In this document: piece by piece, positions 48,926-59,742 of the stretch
How the letters are laid out: every line of letters starts with the position of its first letter
How positions within the stretch are numbered: the first letter of the stretch is position 1
Assembly (NCBI GenBank): GCA_963920705.1
Contig: OY987228.1
Span: 2,975,056-3,039,055, forward strand
From: Odiellus spinosus
Lineage: Eukaryota > Arthropoda > Arachnida > Opiliones > Phalangiidae
Length of the DNA stretch: 64,000 bases
Direction of reading: 5' to 3'
Made by a program: the position numbers and the translations under genes
The notes under the pieces: generated by a model
Seen by the model: only the letters and a program-made list of their open reading frames with translations
What the model was told of the DNA's origin: nothing
The model's database searches: none

Positions 48926-49329
48926 AGGGAGAATGCAACCTAATTACAAGTGATTTTTTATCGATTCCTTATCGTTTAAATAGGCTTAATCCATCGATAA
49001 AAAGTTTACAATATAAATATTAAACTAGAAATAAATTTAAAACTTACCATGAAAATAGGCTTAGCGGGACTCATGGAGATCCTGAATCGCGTCCGTGTAA
49101 GGTCTAGCGACCAAATGAGCAAATGCCCGTCGTTCACGCGAGATCTCCACGAGACTTACGTCGAGAAAAACATGACCTCCATGAATCCCACTAAGCCTAT
49201 TTTCAGGGTAAGTTTTAAATTTATTTCTAGTTTAATAGTTGTTTGTAAATATATTCAGTAGTGGATTAGGCCTATTTAAACGATAAGGAATCAATAAAAA
49301 ATCACTTGTAATTAGGTTGCATTCTCCCT
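48926..49329. mobile_element. 404-bp palindromic MITE with TTAA duplication
   Basis: Ends AGGGAGAATGCAACCTAATT and its inverse, flanked by TTAA on both sides (48922-48925, 49330-49333). About 150 bp of each side is inverted. TTAA target sites with such ends fit the piggyBac or Kolobok superfamilies; which one is not decidable here. The 70-aa frame at 49049 lies in the palindrome and is not a gene. Confidence 0.8.
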
Positions 49330-49544
49330 TTAAGATCTACCTAAATCTACGAAGTCGATACGCCGAGAGATCCAGATAATATCGTCGTAAGTTTTTGAAT
49401 TCTTTTTTATATTTGACGCGTGACGGCTTCAATTTATCGGTTAGTTTTCTCGATAGATTGTACAAAATTCTATATTTATTTCTCCCATTAAAAAAAACCT
49501 GTTTAGATTTTAGTTAATTTAAAATGAAGTTTATTTTCCAGTAT

Positions 49545-50771
49545 TAGGTTTTATGGATATTGCATTTTCCCTTTAAATTCTATTTTATTTAATGTTCTAA
49601 AGCCTAAAACCTAGTTAATTTGCTATTTTTTAAATGAAAACAAGGGTTTCATTATCCCTTTAAAACTATAAGTCATTTTTAATTTGGAAAAAGCCAAAAA
49701 CCTTAATTTGCTATTTTAAAGGAAAATAAGGTTTCATTATCCTTTAAAATTATTACATTTAAGTATTTTTTGCAAAAAAGCCTAAAAGCTTAATTTTCTA
49801 TTGTTTTAAAGGAAAATAAGATTTCATTATCCCTTTAAAATTATTACATTTTAATTTTAAAAAGCCTAAAACCTTAATTTGTTATTTTAAAATTATTAAA
49901 AATTTTATTTTTTGCCAAAAAGCCTAAAAACTTAATTTGCTATAGTTTTATAGGAAACTAAGGGATTTAATTATCCCTTTAAAATTATTTAAGTCATTTT
50001 TCATTTTCAAACACCCTAAAACCTTAATTTGCTATTTTTAAAGGAAAATTAAGGGGTTTCATTATCCCTTTAAAACTATTTAAGTAATTTTTAATTTTGA
50101 AGTCTGAAACCTTAATTTTCTTTTGTTTTTGAAGGTTTCATTATCCCTTTAAAACTATATAAGTAATTTTTAATTTTGAACAGTCTGAAACCTTAATTTG
50201 CTTTTGTTTTAAAGGTTTCATTATCCCTTTAAAATGATTTAAATTTAAGTAATTTTTAATTTGTTAAAAAAGCCTAAAACTTTTTAATTTCCCAGGAAAG
50301 TTTTAACCACTTTTAACGTTTAAATTTGTTTAAAGTTTAAATGCTAATTAATTTCGAAACCCTGATTATAAAATGTGCCAAGTTTAGGTTTTACGCTTTT
50401 TGCAAATTAAAAAATAATTTTAATAATCTTAAAGTGATGATGAAACCCCCTTTTTTCTTTAAAACAATAGCAAATTAACTAGGTTTTAGGTTGTAGAAGA
50501 TTAAATAAAATAGACATTAAAGGAAGAATGCAATCCCATAATTAAAATGAAATATAGTTTAATCCGTTTGCCATTAGAATGTTGACTTATATTCTAGCTT
50601 AGCGGACGACGTTGACCATAAATTGAGCGATCAAAGCTAGGCTGCGGCGTTTACGGTACGCCTTTATTTCGTTATGTTGCTGTAGTCCTACTTCCTACTA
50701 ATCTAGCGTCACCTAGTGACAAAAAGTTAACGTCAAATTCATTTAATAAATATAATTAAATTTGAATATTA
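49545..50771 (+). repeat. Left arm of a long palindrome (inverse of 62774-64000)
   Basis: Near-identical to the reverse complement of the last 1227 bp of the window, running exactly up to the TA beside the mariner-like end. It contains about ten units of an about 90-bp repeat (tttcattatccctttaaaac with ccttaatttgctattttaaa) at 49563-50515. An end-like TTAA-AGGAAGAATGCAATCCC lies at 50517, then a copy of the CGTCGTCCGCTAAGCTAG module (minus, about 50588-50645). Confidence 0.88.
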
Positions 50772-51232
50772 TACAGGGTGTTTCGAAAATGGTGGTAGGA
50801 CCGAGCTCCAGTGGGTTCTATGGGTCATTTTAAGAAGAAAATGTTCTATGACGTTTTGTCGTACGGGGCGCCGTTAAAGAGTTACGAAATGATTAATTTA
50901 CGGATGACCCCTTATCGTACAATAATAAACGTATACTCAATGCTAAAATAAGCTTAATTTTATTTAAGCTTATTTTATCATTGAGTATGGCTGGTTTTTT
51001 TAAAGCGCGCGCGCTTTAAAAAATGTTCCCTTTCAATCAAAATCAATTCTCGCGCTTTGAAGAAGTCGCCTGCACCGAGTCAATGAAAAGGGAGCTAAAT
51101 GGAAAAATTACTTATAAATTTGAACCAAAATGGGCCAAACAAGAACATTTCTTCTAAATTCGAGGAAAATTTTAATTAAACCAAATTTGACCAAGTGAAA
51201 AAATTCCTTCTAAATTAAATTAAAAATCGGTC

Positions 51233-52157
51233 AGGGAAAATCCTTGGAATAGGTCAGGGAAAATCCTTGGAATAGGTCAGGGAAAATCCTTGGAATAGGT
51301 CAGGGAAAATCCTTGGAATAGGTCAGGGAAAATCCTTGGAATAGGTCAGGGAAAATCCTTGGAATAGGTCAGGGAAAATCCTTGGAATAGGTCAGGGAAA
51401 ATCCTTGGTATAGGTCAGGGAAAATCCTTGGAATAGGTCAGGGAAAATCCTTGGAATAGGTCAGGGAAAATCCTTGGAATAGGTCAGGGAAAATTCTTGG
51501 AATAGGTCAGGGAAAATCCTTGGAATAGGTCAGGGAAAATCCTTGGAATAGGTCAGGGAAAATCCTTGGAATAGGTCAGGGAAAATCCTTGGAATAGGTC
51601 AGGGAAAATCCTTGGAATAGGTCAGGGAAAATCCTTGGAATAGGTCAGGGAAAATCCTTGGAATAGGTCAGGGAAAATCCTTGGAATAGGTCAGGGAAAA
51701 TCCTTGGAATAGGTCAGGGAAAATCCTTGGAATAGGTCAGGGAAAATCCTTGGAATAGGTCAGGGAAAATCCTTGGAATAGGTCAGGGAAAATCCTTGGA
51801 ATAGGTCAGGGAAAATCCTTGGAATAGGTCAGGGAAAATCCTTGGAATAGGTCAGGGAAAATCCTTGGAATAGGTCAGGGAAAATCCTTGGAATAGGTCA
51901 GGGAAAATCCTTGGAATAGGTCAGGGAAAATCCTTGGAATAGGTCAGGGAAAATCCTTGGAATAGGTCAGGGAAAATCCTTGGAATAGGTCAGGGAAAAT
52001 CCTTGGAATAGGTCAGGGAAAATCCTTGGAATAGGTCAGGGAAAATCCTTGGAATAGGTCAGGGAAAATCCTTGGAATAGGTCAGGGAAAATCCTTGGAA
52101 TAGGTCAGGGAAAATCCTTGGAATAGGTCAGGGAAAATCCTTGGAATAGGTCAGGGA
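51233..52157 (+). repeat. 23-bp minisatellite, about 40 copies
   Basis: The unit ggtcagggaaaatccttgg plus aata is almost invariant; only two or three units carry single changes (near 51397 and 51492). It starts exactly where the left terminal repeat stops matching the right one. Confidence 0.97.
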
Positions 52158-52775
52158 ATTTGAATCTGAAAAAACTGCACCAACCCTGATGGTGATAAAA
52201 TTTGTATTGATCCTTTAATATCGCGCTAGATTTGTACCTAATGTTGGCTCATTTATCTAGCCTGGAATATTTGGTGCGATTCAGCAAAGCGTATATTTAG
52301 TTCCCAATTAATGTTTAACCGTATCGCGTGACTCTCCCTTTATAATTTTGAGGCAGCAGCTGTTCCTCGTTTTCCCACTAAAACACTCTAATCAATTTGA
52401 TAAAACAAGTATAGGTCTAGTAGGCGAAATTACCCGACCAATTTATGGTATTTATCTATAAATCATATACGGGCGTTTACGTCGCGTTTTTCCGTACAGT
52501 ACTTTACGGATCATTATAATATGATTATTAGGTACTAATGTGCAGCAGCTTTTAAAGTTTGCCACTCGGGGTAATAAGCGAACAAAAACTCTGTTATTAT
52601 TTTCGAGCAACGCCACCTAGACTTATTCCGAAAACGAATGGATCTAGAAATTTTAATCCTCGGTGGCTGATGATTCGTTACGACCGATTAAAAGAAACCC
52701 GGAGTTAAAAACTCATTTGAAATCGACTTTATAGTTTAACCGTATTTTTATGAAAACGCAATTTTTAATTTCAAC
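52158..52775. other. No gene; unassigned
   Basis: AT-rich sequence inside the 12-kb element, no frame or repeat recognised. Confidence 0.4.
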
Positions 52776-52779
52776 TTAA

Positions 52780-52935
52780 AGAGGCCCTATCTGCTCTAAA
52801 ATTTTCCCCATTAAAATACTCTTCCCTTGCACTCAGCTTAGCTTAAATTGTACAATTTGTTTTCTACAACGTCGTCTGCTAAGCTAGAAAAAAAAAGCAA
52901 CTTTAAAGAAGATTTTAAAACCGCAAATAGTCCCT
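52780..52935 (+). mobile_element. 156-bp TTAA-flanked module (type copy)
   Basis: TTAA borders both sides (52776-52779, 52936-52939). The ends AGAGGCCCTATCTG and the inverse of CGCAAATAGTCCCT are weak inverted repeats. The core reads acaatttgtt, then acgtcgtctgctaagctaga. Related copies lie in the LTRs of element C (9556-9712 and 18710-18825), in X (14010-14110 minus) and in its partial copy (44098-44240). Shorter matches are at 50588-50645 (minus) and 62910-62960 (plus). Confidence 0.7.
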
Positions 52936-52939
52936 TTAA

Positions 52940-54217
52940 TAAACGCGTCAAGTTCGAACAACGCTAACAGACTTATATTTCACAATCCTGATCTACAACT
53001 TTGTTAAACTAGCGGGAAATTACGTTTTTTCTACGTTTTTAGATCAAATTTGGTCTCTTTTCTAAAAGTATATCGAGATTTATGTAAAATAGGCAACATT
53101 TAATTTGAATAGCGGACGACGTTAGAGATGTTAAAATTGGAGATCAATTTTCTGGAGGCGCCCTAACCTCCATAGTGATATCAGAGGCTACCAACATAAC
53201 GGCTGTTTTCGATTTTTCGCACTCGTAGACACGTCGAAGCGGGCCATTCGCAAGTTACCGGTCTTGTTTTGGTAATAAATTAAGGATTTAATTACTTTAT
53301 TCGGATTAATTTGCGCGCGGTGCGACTCTTTAAAAGGATTAAACCTCGGTCATTATTGCTGGGATAAGACTATTTTAGGGTAAGTGTTGTTTAGAACCTA
53401 TCTTTGCCCATTGCTGTCACTCGTGGTCAGTTTTAACCCTTGAGAGATTGCTATTTCCCCAATAGACCGCGGGTAAAAGATGTGAAATATGTAGTGTTTA
53501 ATTGGGAATTCGTTTTAGCGTGTTTTAAAACGATGCAAATAGGCCTAATTACGATTTGGTTAATCAGTCGGAGTGAGAATGACGTTTCATTCACTCCCAT
53601 TTCACCATAGTCTGATGACTTAATCCGCGGCGTATAAAGCCCGTACCTTTGATTGTACTATAATAATAACGTAATTAAGGACGTATTTATCATTTACTTT
53701 AAGCCGTAATTAAGTTTTTCGGTATTGGTTAAGCCTTCTCGCCGTGGTTTGGCAAAATGGTCGTTGGTTCCGCAATGTAACGGCGGTTCGGAAAAAATCC
53801 GAGAATTCGGCGGATTCGCGACTAGAGAAATTGGTATAACCTTATTCAATACCCGTGAAATCAATATAATTTATAACGATTTTAAAAATTTAAGCAACGT
53901 CATTTTGAGTGAAAATTTTTAATATTAATTGTTCGATTCAGCTTCGATAATTATCACAATAATTATCTTTGATAATTATCCATCGATAATTATCGAGCAA
54001 CCTCGCCTTAAAGGGAGAATGCAACCTAACAACTAGTTATTTTTGATTATCATTTAATCAAAATTTCCAAACAAACATTAAACTAGAAATGTGCTTCTAG
54101 AAAAACAAACCTATTAGTTTGAAGGGAAAAATTTATTTTTAAAGTTGAAATGAAAAATATTTAACGTTGATTTTTAATTTATTTAATAGGATATTGGATT
54201 TCATTTCACTTTGCTTC
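52940..54217. other. No gene; unassigned, with one solitary TTAA-type end
   Basis: At 54008-54031 TTAA-AGGGAGAATGCAACC is the same terminus as the 404-bp MITE, but I find no partner end nearby. Near 53955-53995 ataattatc motifs repeat in both directions. The 65-aa frame at 53725 has no known motif. Confidence 0.4.
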
Positions 54218-54984
54218 ATCTCCTCAAAATCGGATTTGCCTCGTCTTCTCCAAATCGGATTGGTCTAGTCTTCTCCAAATCGGATTGGTCTCGTCTTCTC
54301 CAAATCGGATTGGTCTCGTCTTCTCCAAATCGGATTGGTCTCGTCTTCTCCAAATCGGATTGGTCTCGTCTTCTCCAAATCGGATTGGTCTCGTCTTCTC
54401 CAAATCGGATTGGTCTCGTCTTCTCCAAATCGGATTGGTCTCGTCTTCTCCAAATCGGATTGGTCTCGTCTTCTCCAAATCGGATTGGTCTCGTCTTCTC
54501 CAAATCGGATTGGTCTCGTCTTCTCCAAATCGGATTGTTCTCGTCTTCTCCAAATCGGATTGGTCTCGTCTTCTCCAAATCGGATTGGTCTCGTCTTCTC
54601 CAAATCGGATTGGTCTCGTCTTCTCCAAATCGGATTGGTCTCGTCTTCTCCAAATCGGATTGGTCTCGTCTTCTCCAAATCGGATTGGTCTCGTCTTCTC
54701 CAAATCGGATTGGTCTCGTCTTCTCCAAATCGGATTGGTCTCGTCTTCTCCAAATCGGATTGGTCTCGTCTTCTCCAAATCGGATTGGTCTCGTCTTCTC
54801 CAAATCGGATTGGTCTCGTCTTCTCCAAATCGGATTGGTCTCGTCTTCTCCAAATCGGATTGGTCTCGTCTTCTCCAAATCGGATTGGTCTCGTCTTTTA
54901 CAAATCGGATTGGTCTCGTCTTTTACAAATCGGATTGGTCTCGTCTTTTACAAATCGGATTGGTCTCGTCTTCTCCAAATCGGA
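54218..54984 (+). repeat. 25-bp minisatellite, about 31 copies
   Basis: Unit tcttctccaaatcggattgg plus tctcg. A few units near 54890-54960 read ttttac in place of ttctcc. As 25 is not a multiple of three, each frame cycles through all phases and all six frames stay open, giving several 187-265-aa false ORFs. Confidence 0.97.
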
Positions 54985-55359
54985 GTTAACCTTTTATCGA
55001 ACGCGTAACTTCGAAAGAAGTTTTTATTACCATTATATCGAGCGCGTAACTTCGAAAAAAGTTTTAATGATCTAGAATTGCGATTCGATCAACTCGTTCT
55101 AACCTAATCAAATCGTATACTTCCTACTCTTATTTTAAACGCTTAGTTAATGGCCTTACGCCAACACTCTCCCAAATACCCAATTAGTTATCGGGGTCGA
55201 ACCAGCGCCACGAATCGATACGGGGTCGAAAGCTCACGACCTTTTTCCGAATTTGTTCGCTGATTTGACCTCGATTATTTTATTAGTATTTCGCCTACAA
55301 CCCTTCAGCGTTTTCATCTCGCTCTTAATTATTAAACGCTGATTTTGAAGCTAAGACGA

Positions 55360-56410
55360 TTCAATCCTAGCTTTTAAGGATAAGTCGCCAGCTTTGTTTT
55401 AGTTCACAATGAAGAAATTAATTTTTTTGTCTAGGCACACTATAAGGCTCCATGGTTTCCCTTTAAATTAATTTTTTTCGCTCTTTTTGATGGGGCTTAG
55501 AATTTGCACGACTTTGAATTTAGCCAAGATTCAATCCTAGCTTTTGACCTTAAGTCGCCAGCTCAGTTTTAGTTCCAAATGAAGAAATTCAATTTTTGGC
55601 ACGCACCCTAGGCTCTATGGTTTCCCTTTAAATCAATTTTTTTCGCTCTTTTTATGGTGCTTAGAATTTGCACCATGCTGATTTTGTAGCTTAGACGGTT
55701 CTCTTTAAGAATTTAACCACGATTCAATCCTAGCCTTTGACCTTAAGTCGCCAGCACAGTTTTAGTTCCAAATGAATGAATTCATTTTTTGGCAAGGCGC
55801 GCTAGGCTCTTAAGTTACCTTTTAAATCAATTTTTTTCGGTCTTTTTGAACTTGCTTGGAATTTGCACCAGGCTGATTTTGTAACTAATAGCCTTTTCAG
55901 ACGAGGCGTAACTAGCCGGTTTAATCAGATTTAACCATGGTTTATTCAAAATAAACCGAGGTTTATTGAACTGAAAAGGCTATTTAAACCTCGGTTAAAT
56001 CTGATTAAACCACGGCTAATTACGCCTCGTCTGAAGAGGGTATTAGACGTTTCTCTTTCAGAATTTAGCCACGATTATATCCTAGCCTCTAACGATAAGT
56101 CGCCAGCTCAATTTTAGTTCCAAATGAATAAATTAATTTTTTGGCAAGGCGCGCTAGGCTCTATGGATTCCCTTTAAATCAATTTTTTTCGCTCTTTTTG
56201 AAGGTGCTTAGAATTTGCACCACGCTGATTTGTAAGCTCAGACGTTTCTCTTTAAGAATTTAGCCTCGATTCAATCCTAGCCAGCCTTTAACGATAAGTC
56301 GCCAGCTCAGTTTTAGTTCCAAATGAAAAAAATCATTTTTTGGCAAGGCGCGCTAGGCCCTTTAGTTTCCTTTAAATTTTTTTTTTTTTCGTTCTTTTTG
56401 ATGGTGCTTA
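55360..56410 (+). repeat. About 190-bp tandem repeat, about 5 units
   Basis: Units run from gattcaatcctagcttttga through taagtcgccagctcagtttt to gtgcttagaatttgcaccat. They are diverged by several percent. The third unit is split by a MITE at 55885-56046. No coding sequence. Confidence 0.85.
55885..56046. mobile_element. 162-bp palindromic MITE
   Basis: Arms ctaatagccttttcagacga and its inverse with a few mismatches, around a centre near 55965. It interrupts one unit of the 190-bp repeat, which proves insertion. Confidence 0.82.
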
Positions 56411-57035
56411 GAATCACGAATATGTATAATTAAATGCGTGTTTCAATAAACAGAGATTATAGCGGTTAAACACTTGAAATATGTTTAACATATAGATTTT
56501 TAAAGCTTATTATATAAAACCACCTGCACTACAGTATGGATTATAAAAAAATTAAACTTCCGGTAAAAACGTAATTCATAATAAACACGACATTCATCAG
56601 TTGACATAAATCTGGGATCAAAAACCAAGCCAACAATGAGGAAGAATTTTCCATCAATATTAAATTAAGCGGGAAAGAAGGTGAAAGTGATGTAGGGGGA
56701 GGTATATCACGAATGGTGGACGAGGCTTAGACTTCCTTTTAAATACATTATAAAAACCTACAAGTCCCCCTTTAAATATATATATAGTATAAACTATATA
56801 TATTCCATCGAGGCCCATATTTATTTTTCATCTTCACTCCCTCATAGCAACCCCTATAGTATAGGATCGCCATCAACTCAACGGAACAGGGGAATACTGG
56901 CGACAAAGAGTAGGTGTTCGTTATCGGAGTAGTGGCCCGATATTTGTTAATGTTATTTATCTTGTTACTAATCCGTCGGATGATACGCTATTAAAGATCA
57001 TCCGAAAGTATGTATTATTCAAATCTTTTTATTCG
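56411..57035. other. No gene; unassigned
   Basis: AT-rich sequence between the 190-bp repeats and the Z repeat; contains tatatatagtataaactata near 56780. No frame or element end recognised. Confidence 0.4.
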
Positions 57036-57159
57036 ATTTTTAACTTAACTCTATATATCCCATTTATAAACTATAAGGTTACGGATTTTGAAGATAAGAT
57101 ACCTTTAACGTTAAAGTTTATCGAAAATATTTAGGGTTAATACCAATTTGCTAATAAAA

Positions 57160-57860
57160 CTAAAGCTATTACTTTTTCAGCGACAAACGTAGGGCAACCC
57201 ACATTGTTTACTATAAAAATACATAAAAAACAGTGTAATGTCACTGATTTTGTTACTGAAAACTGTGAATGCCGCGACATTATTACTCGAGTACAAAAAA
57301 TTTAATATTTGGGTGTTCAATTTGACCAACATATGCGATGGAATTTTCACATTGAGACTATGTGTAAAATGTTACGGTACCTACGGTATAAATTTAGCCT
57401 TCTAAAGAATTTTTTAAATATAAATACTTTGAGGATGGTGTACTACGCGTTAGTCCAATCTATATTATCTTACGGTATTACTCAAAATCGAATTATTAGA
57501 ACTTGCTTAAAACGTAGTTACCGTTACCCTACTGATCTTATTTATTTAGAATTTAATGTCTTAAATGTTAAAGAAATATTTGTACTGAATGTGGCGTTGG
57601 AATATCGTAAAACCCCTTTGATTAACGTAACTGAATTACTAGCTAACTCAAGAAATACGAGGTCTGTAGCCCGATATGAATTAAAACTACCACGTTGTAG
57701 GAAAGAAATTGGTAAAAGGCGCATTGAGTGCATAGGACCAAAACTTTTTAATATCTTGCGGCTTAACTCTATTAATACAATCTCGATCTATAAATTTAAA
57801 AAGAAAATAAAAATAACTATTAAGAACATAGGAATTAATGAAATATTACGGCGACTGTAG
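57160..57860 (+). pseudogene. LINE reverse transcriptase C-terminal part
   Basis: The frame reads NKTKAITFSA, then an in-frame TAA at about 57302, then YLGVQFDQHMRWNFHIETMC and the thumb helices (LRMVYYALVQSILSYGI). The rest runs to the natural-looking end ILRRL at 57860. The polymerase palm and the endonuclease are missing (5' truncation). With the stop it is inactive. Confidence 0.82.
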
Positions 57861-57911
57861 TAGTTTTTCAAGGAATTGTAAATATTTAATTATATGCTCA
57901 CATATTTAACC

Positions 57912-59235
57912 CATAGATATCGTATATATAACTGGCTAGATACATTTCCCTGGGTTAGGCCCGAGGAGTAAAACGCGGAGGGGACAAATAGCAGACGACG
58001 GCTATTATCTGGGGAAAAATCTGAACAGCGCCATCTATATTAGATACCTGGAACCTCTAATTAAGTGCTTTTTCAAAAACCCGCGGGAATTTTTGTTTCT
58101 TTTGTAAAGAAACTATAAGAAATAAAGCTCGGCTATTTTTGAAGCAAGTGTTTTTTTTTAATACAAAATGGTTAAAACCTGTTCGTTTTCACATTGCCGT
58201 AATAAGTCAACCACTAGAAAAGAAATATCTTTTCACATGTATGAACAAAACTACTCAAGAATTAAGTAAATTAATAACTAATATCATGCAAATTTATAGA
58301 TTTCCCATATCCAACCCGGAATTACATGCCAAATGGATTGATGCTGTTGATTTAGATGATTTTAGGCCTAATTCCAATTCCATCATTTGCAGCGAACATT
58401 TTTTGGAAAGTGATATTGTCCACCGAAATGGCGTTCACCAATCTTCCGGCTAGGCGGCTACAGCTTGAGACGATAACTAAATAGAAATTATTCTTATTCT
58501 AGAAAGTTAACTGATTTAAATGAGATCAGCAATCAACATCTGCCACTTAATTATGCAGCAAACGTTTTTATTGTGCGAGATAAGATAGAGACAGAAAAAT
58601 TGATATCTATTTTTGATACAGAGCCTTTCATGACCGATTCAGACGACATAAGTTACAATAACAAAAATAGTTTCCCTCTCTTGATGGTGGATGGCGGTAA
58701 AGCAAATATTTTTTATTCCGCGGGTAATTCAAACTTTATTCTTCAACATTGAATCTATTTGAAAAGGATTACGCTTCCCTTGTCATGCAAAGTCAAAATA
58801 TTCACCCATTTTGCTCGTCTTGTAGTCAGTTCTAGAACTTGTATCGTAATTGTAAGCAGAGTTAAACTGAAATTCCATTATAGAGAAGGCCAAGGGTTAG
58901 CGAACCAAATAATATTTATTGATTTAAATAATATATATGTTATATTTACCTTTTAAAAATTGATGGATCATGTAAAAAACAACTTTTTTAACACGTTTTG
59001 AGCCGATTTCATTCTCTTCTGTCGAATAATATTAAAAAAAAAAAAACATTTTCTGGCCGAAGCGGGAAAATTAAACTTCTCGCATTTTGAGCTTTCCATT
59101 TTCGGGTATAGATGGCGCTGATCTGATTTTTCCCCAGCATTGTAGGTCTCCATAGCCGTAGTCTGCTATCTATACCTCCCGTATTTTCCCTCGATTTAAT
59201 ACGGTATCTAGCCAGTTATATATACGATATCTATG
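57912..59235 (+). mobile_element. P-superfamily element, 1324 bp, THAP-only
   Basis: Ends CATAGATATCGTATATATAA and its inverse (about 32 bp) lie between perfect 8-bp duplications ATTTAACC (57904-57911, 59236-59243). An 8-bp duplication and a CAT start are features of P elements. A second inverted pair (atagcagac-acggctat, and ggggaaaaatc with cagcgccatctata) lies about 80-130 bp in, like P subterminal repeats. It contains one THAP-domain ORF and no recognisable catalytic region. Confidence 0.85.
58168..58453 (+). CDS. THAP-domain protein of the P-type element, with predicted 61-bp intron
   Basis: A THAP domain binds transposon ends through a C2CH zinc module. The ATG at 58168 gives MVKTCSFSHCRNKSTTRKEI with the first Cys pair (CSFSHC). 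A 61-bp AT-rich interval with GTATGA donor (58239) and TTTATAG acceptor (ends 58299) interrupts the domain. Removing it keeps the frame: FHIFPISNPELHAKW with the conserved Trp, then IICSEHF with the last Cys and His. The frame ends with TAG at 58451-58453, giving about 74 residues, just a THAP domain. The intron is inference; if it is not spliced, translation stops after SRIK. Without a catalytic part it can at most bind DNA, as truncated P repressors do. Confidence 0.6.
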
Positions 59236-59742
59236 ATTTAACCTTTGTTACTTAGTTTATTAGTAATACATAATTGTACTGTTGTACTTTAGTACATTTA
59301 ATTTTTGACACATAAGCCTTAACTGTTAATTTATTTATTATTCTATTGCCCACCCGAAACAAGCAAAGCTTAATGGGTGGGTCTAGGTATCATGTAACCT
59401 TTAAGTATTAAAAATAAAAAAATAAAAATAAAAATTATAATCACGTGAATTTCAAATAAAAATCAAGCGTATTACTTTTTACGCGTGATTTTAATATCTA
59501 CTTTTTTTACTATGAGGATCAACGTTGCGTGATTTTATTCAAATTCAGTTTGCACAATAGGGAAAGCTCACGCGAATTGATACGCAATGTTGAGCCTCAT
59601 AGTAATAAAAGTAGTTTAAAAACATACACATAGAAAATGCCAAGCACGCGCTCTACGCGAGATTTTCGTTTTCATTGTAAATTCACGAGATAATAATTCA
59701 AATAGTTTTTAACCCTAAATTATTTTGGTAAACGTAACCTTT

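Larger units (their letters stand above)
57152..59431 (+). mobile_element. 5'-truncated LINE, split by a P-type element
   Basis: It carries the end of a non-LTR reverse transcriptase and a 3' UTR ending in the A-rich tail taaaaataaaaataaaaa. It is inserted in Z copy 2 and interrupted at 57912-59235. The thumb region YLGVQFDQHMRWNFHI resembles Jockey/CR1-group LINEs; clade is uncertain. No long target duplication is visible. Confidence 0.8.
57036..59742. repeat. Z repeat, copy 2, split by a LINE
   Basis: 57036-57151 and 59432-59742 together match 30149-30573. The uninterrupted copy shows where the LINE entered (between accaatttg and aattataatc). Confidence 0.82.

Noticed and set aside
49049-49261. 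70-aa frame MKIGLAGLMEIL
   Set aside because: It lies completely within the palindromic TTAA-flanked MITE.
51233-52157. CRISPR-like regular array
   Set aside because: The units are contiguous without variable spacers, and the setting is clearly eukaryotic. The same reasoning rejects the arrays at 1681, 5869, 15063 and 54218.
54211-55075. Six overlapping frames of 187-265 aa
   Set aside because: All are translations of one 25-bp tandem repeat; the same peptide cycles through every frame.
58759-59153. Small frames downstream of the THAP ORF as the P-type catalytic domain
   Set aside because: They are short, on both strands and without RNase H-like motifs; the 1.3-kb element is too small for a full P transposase.
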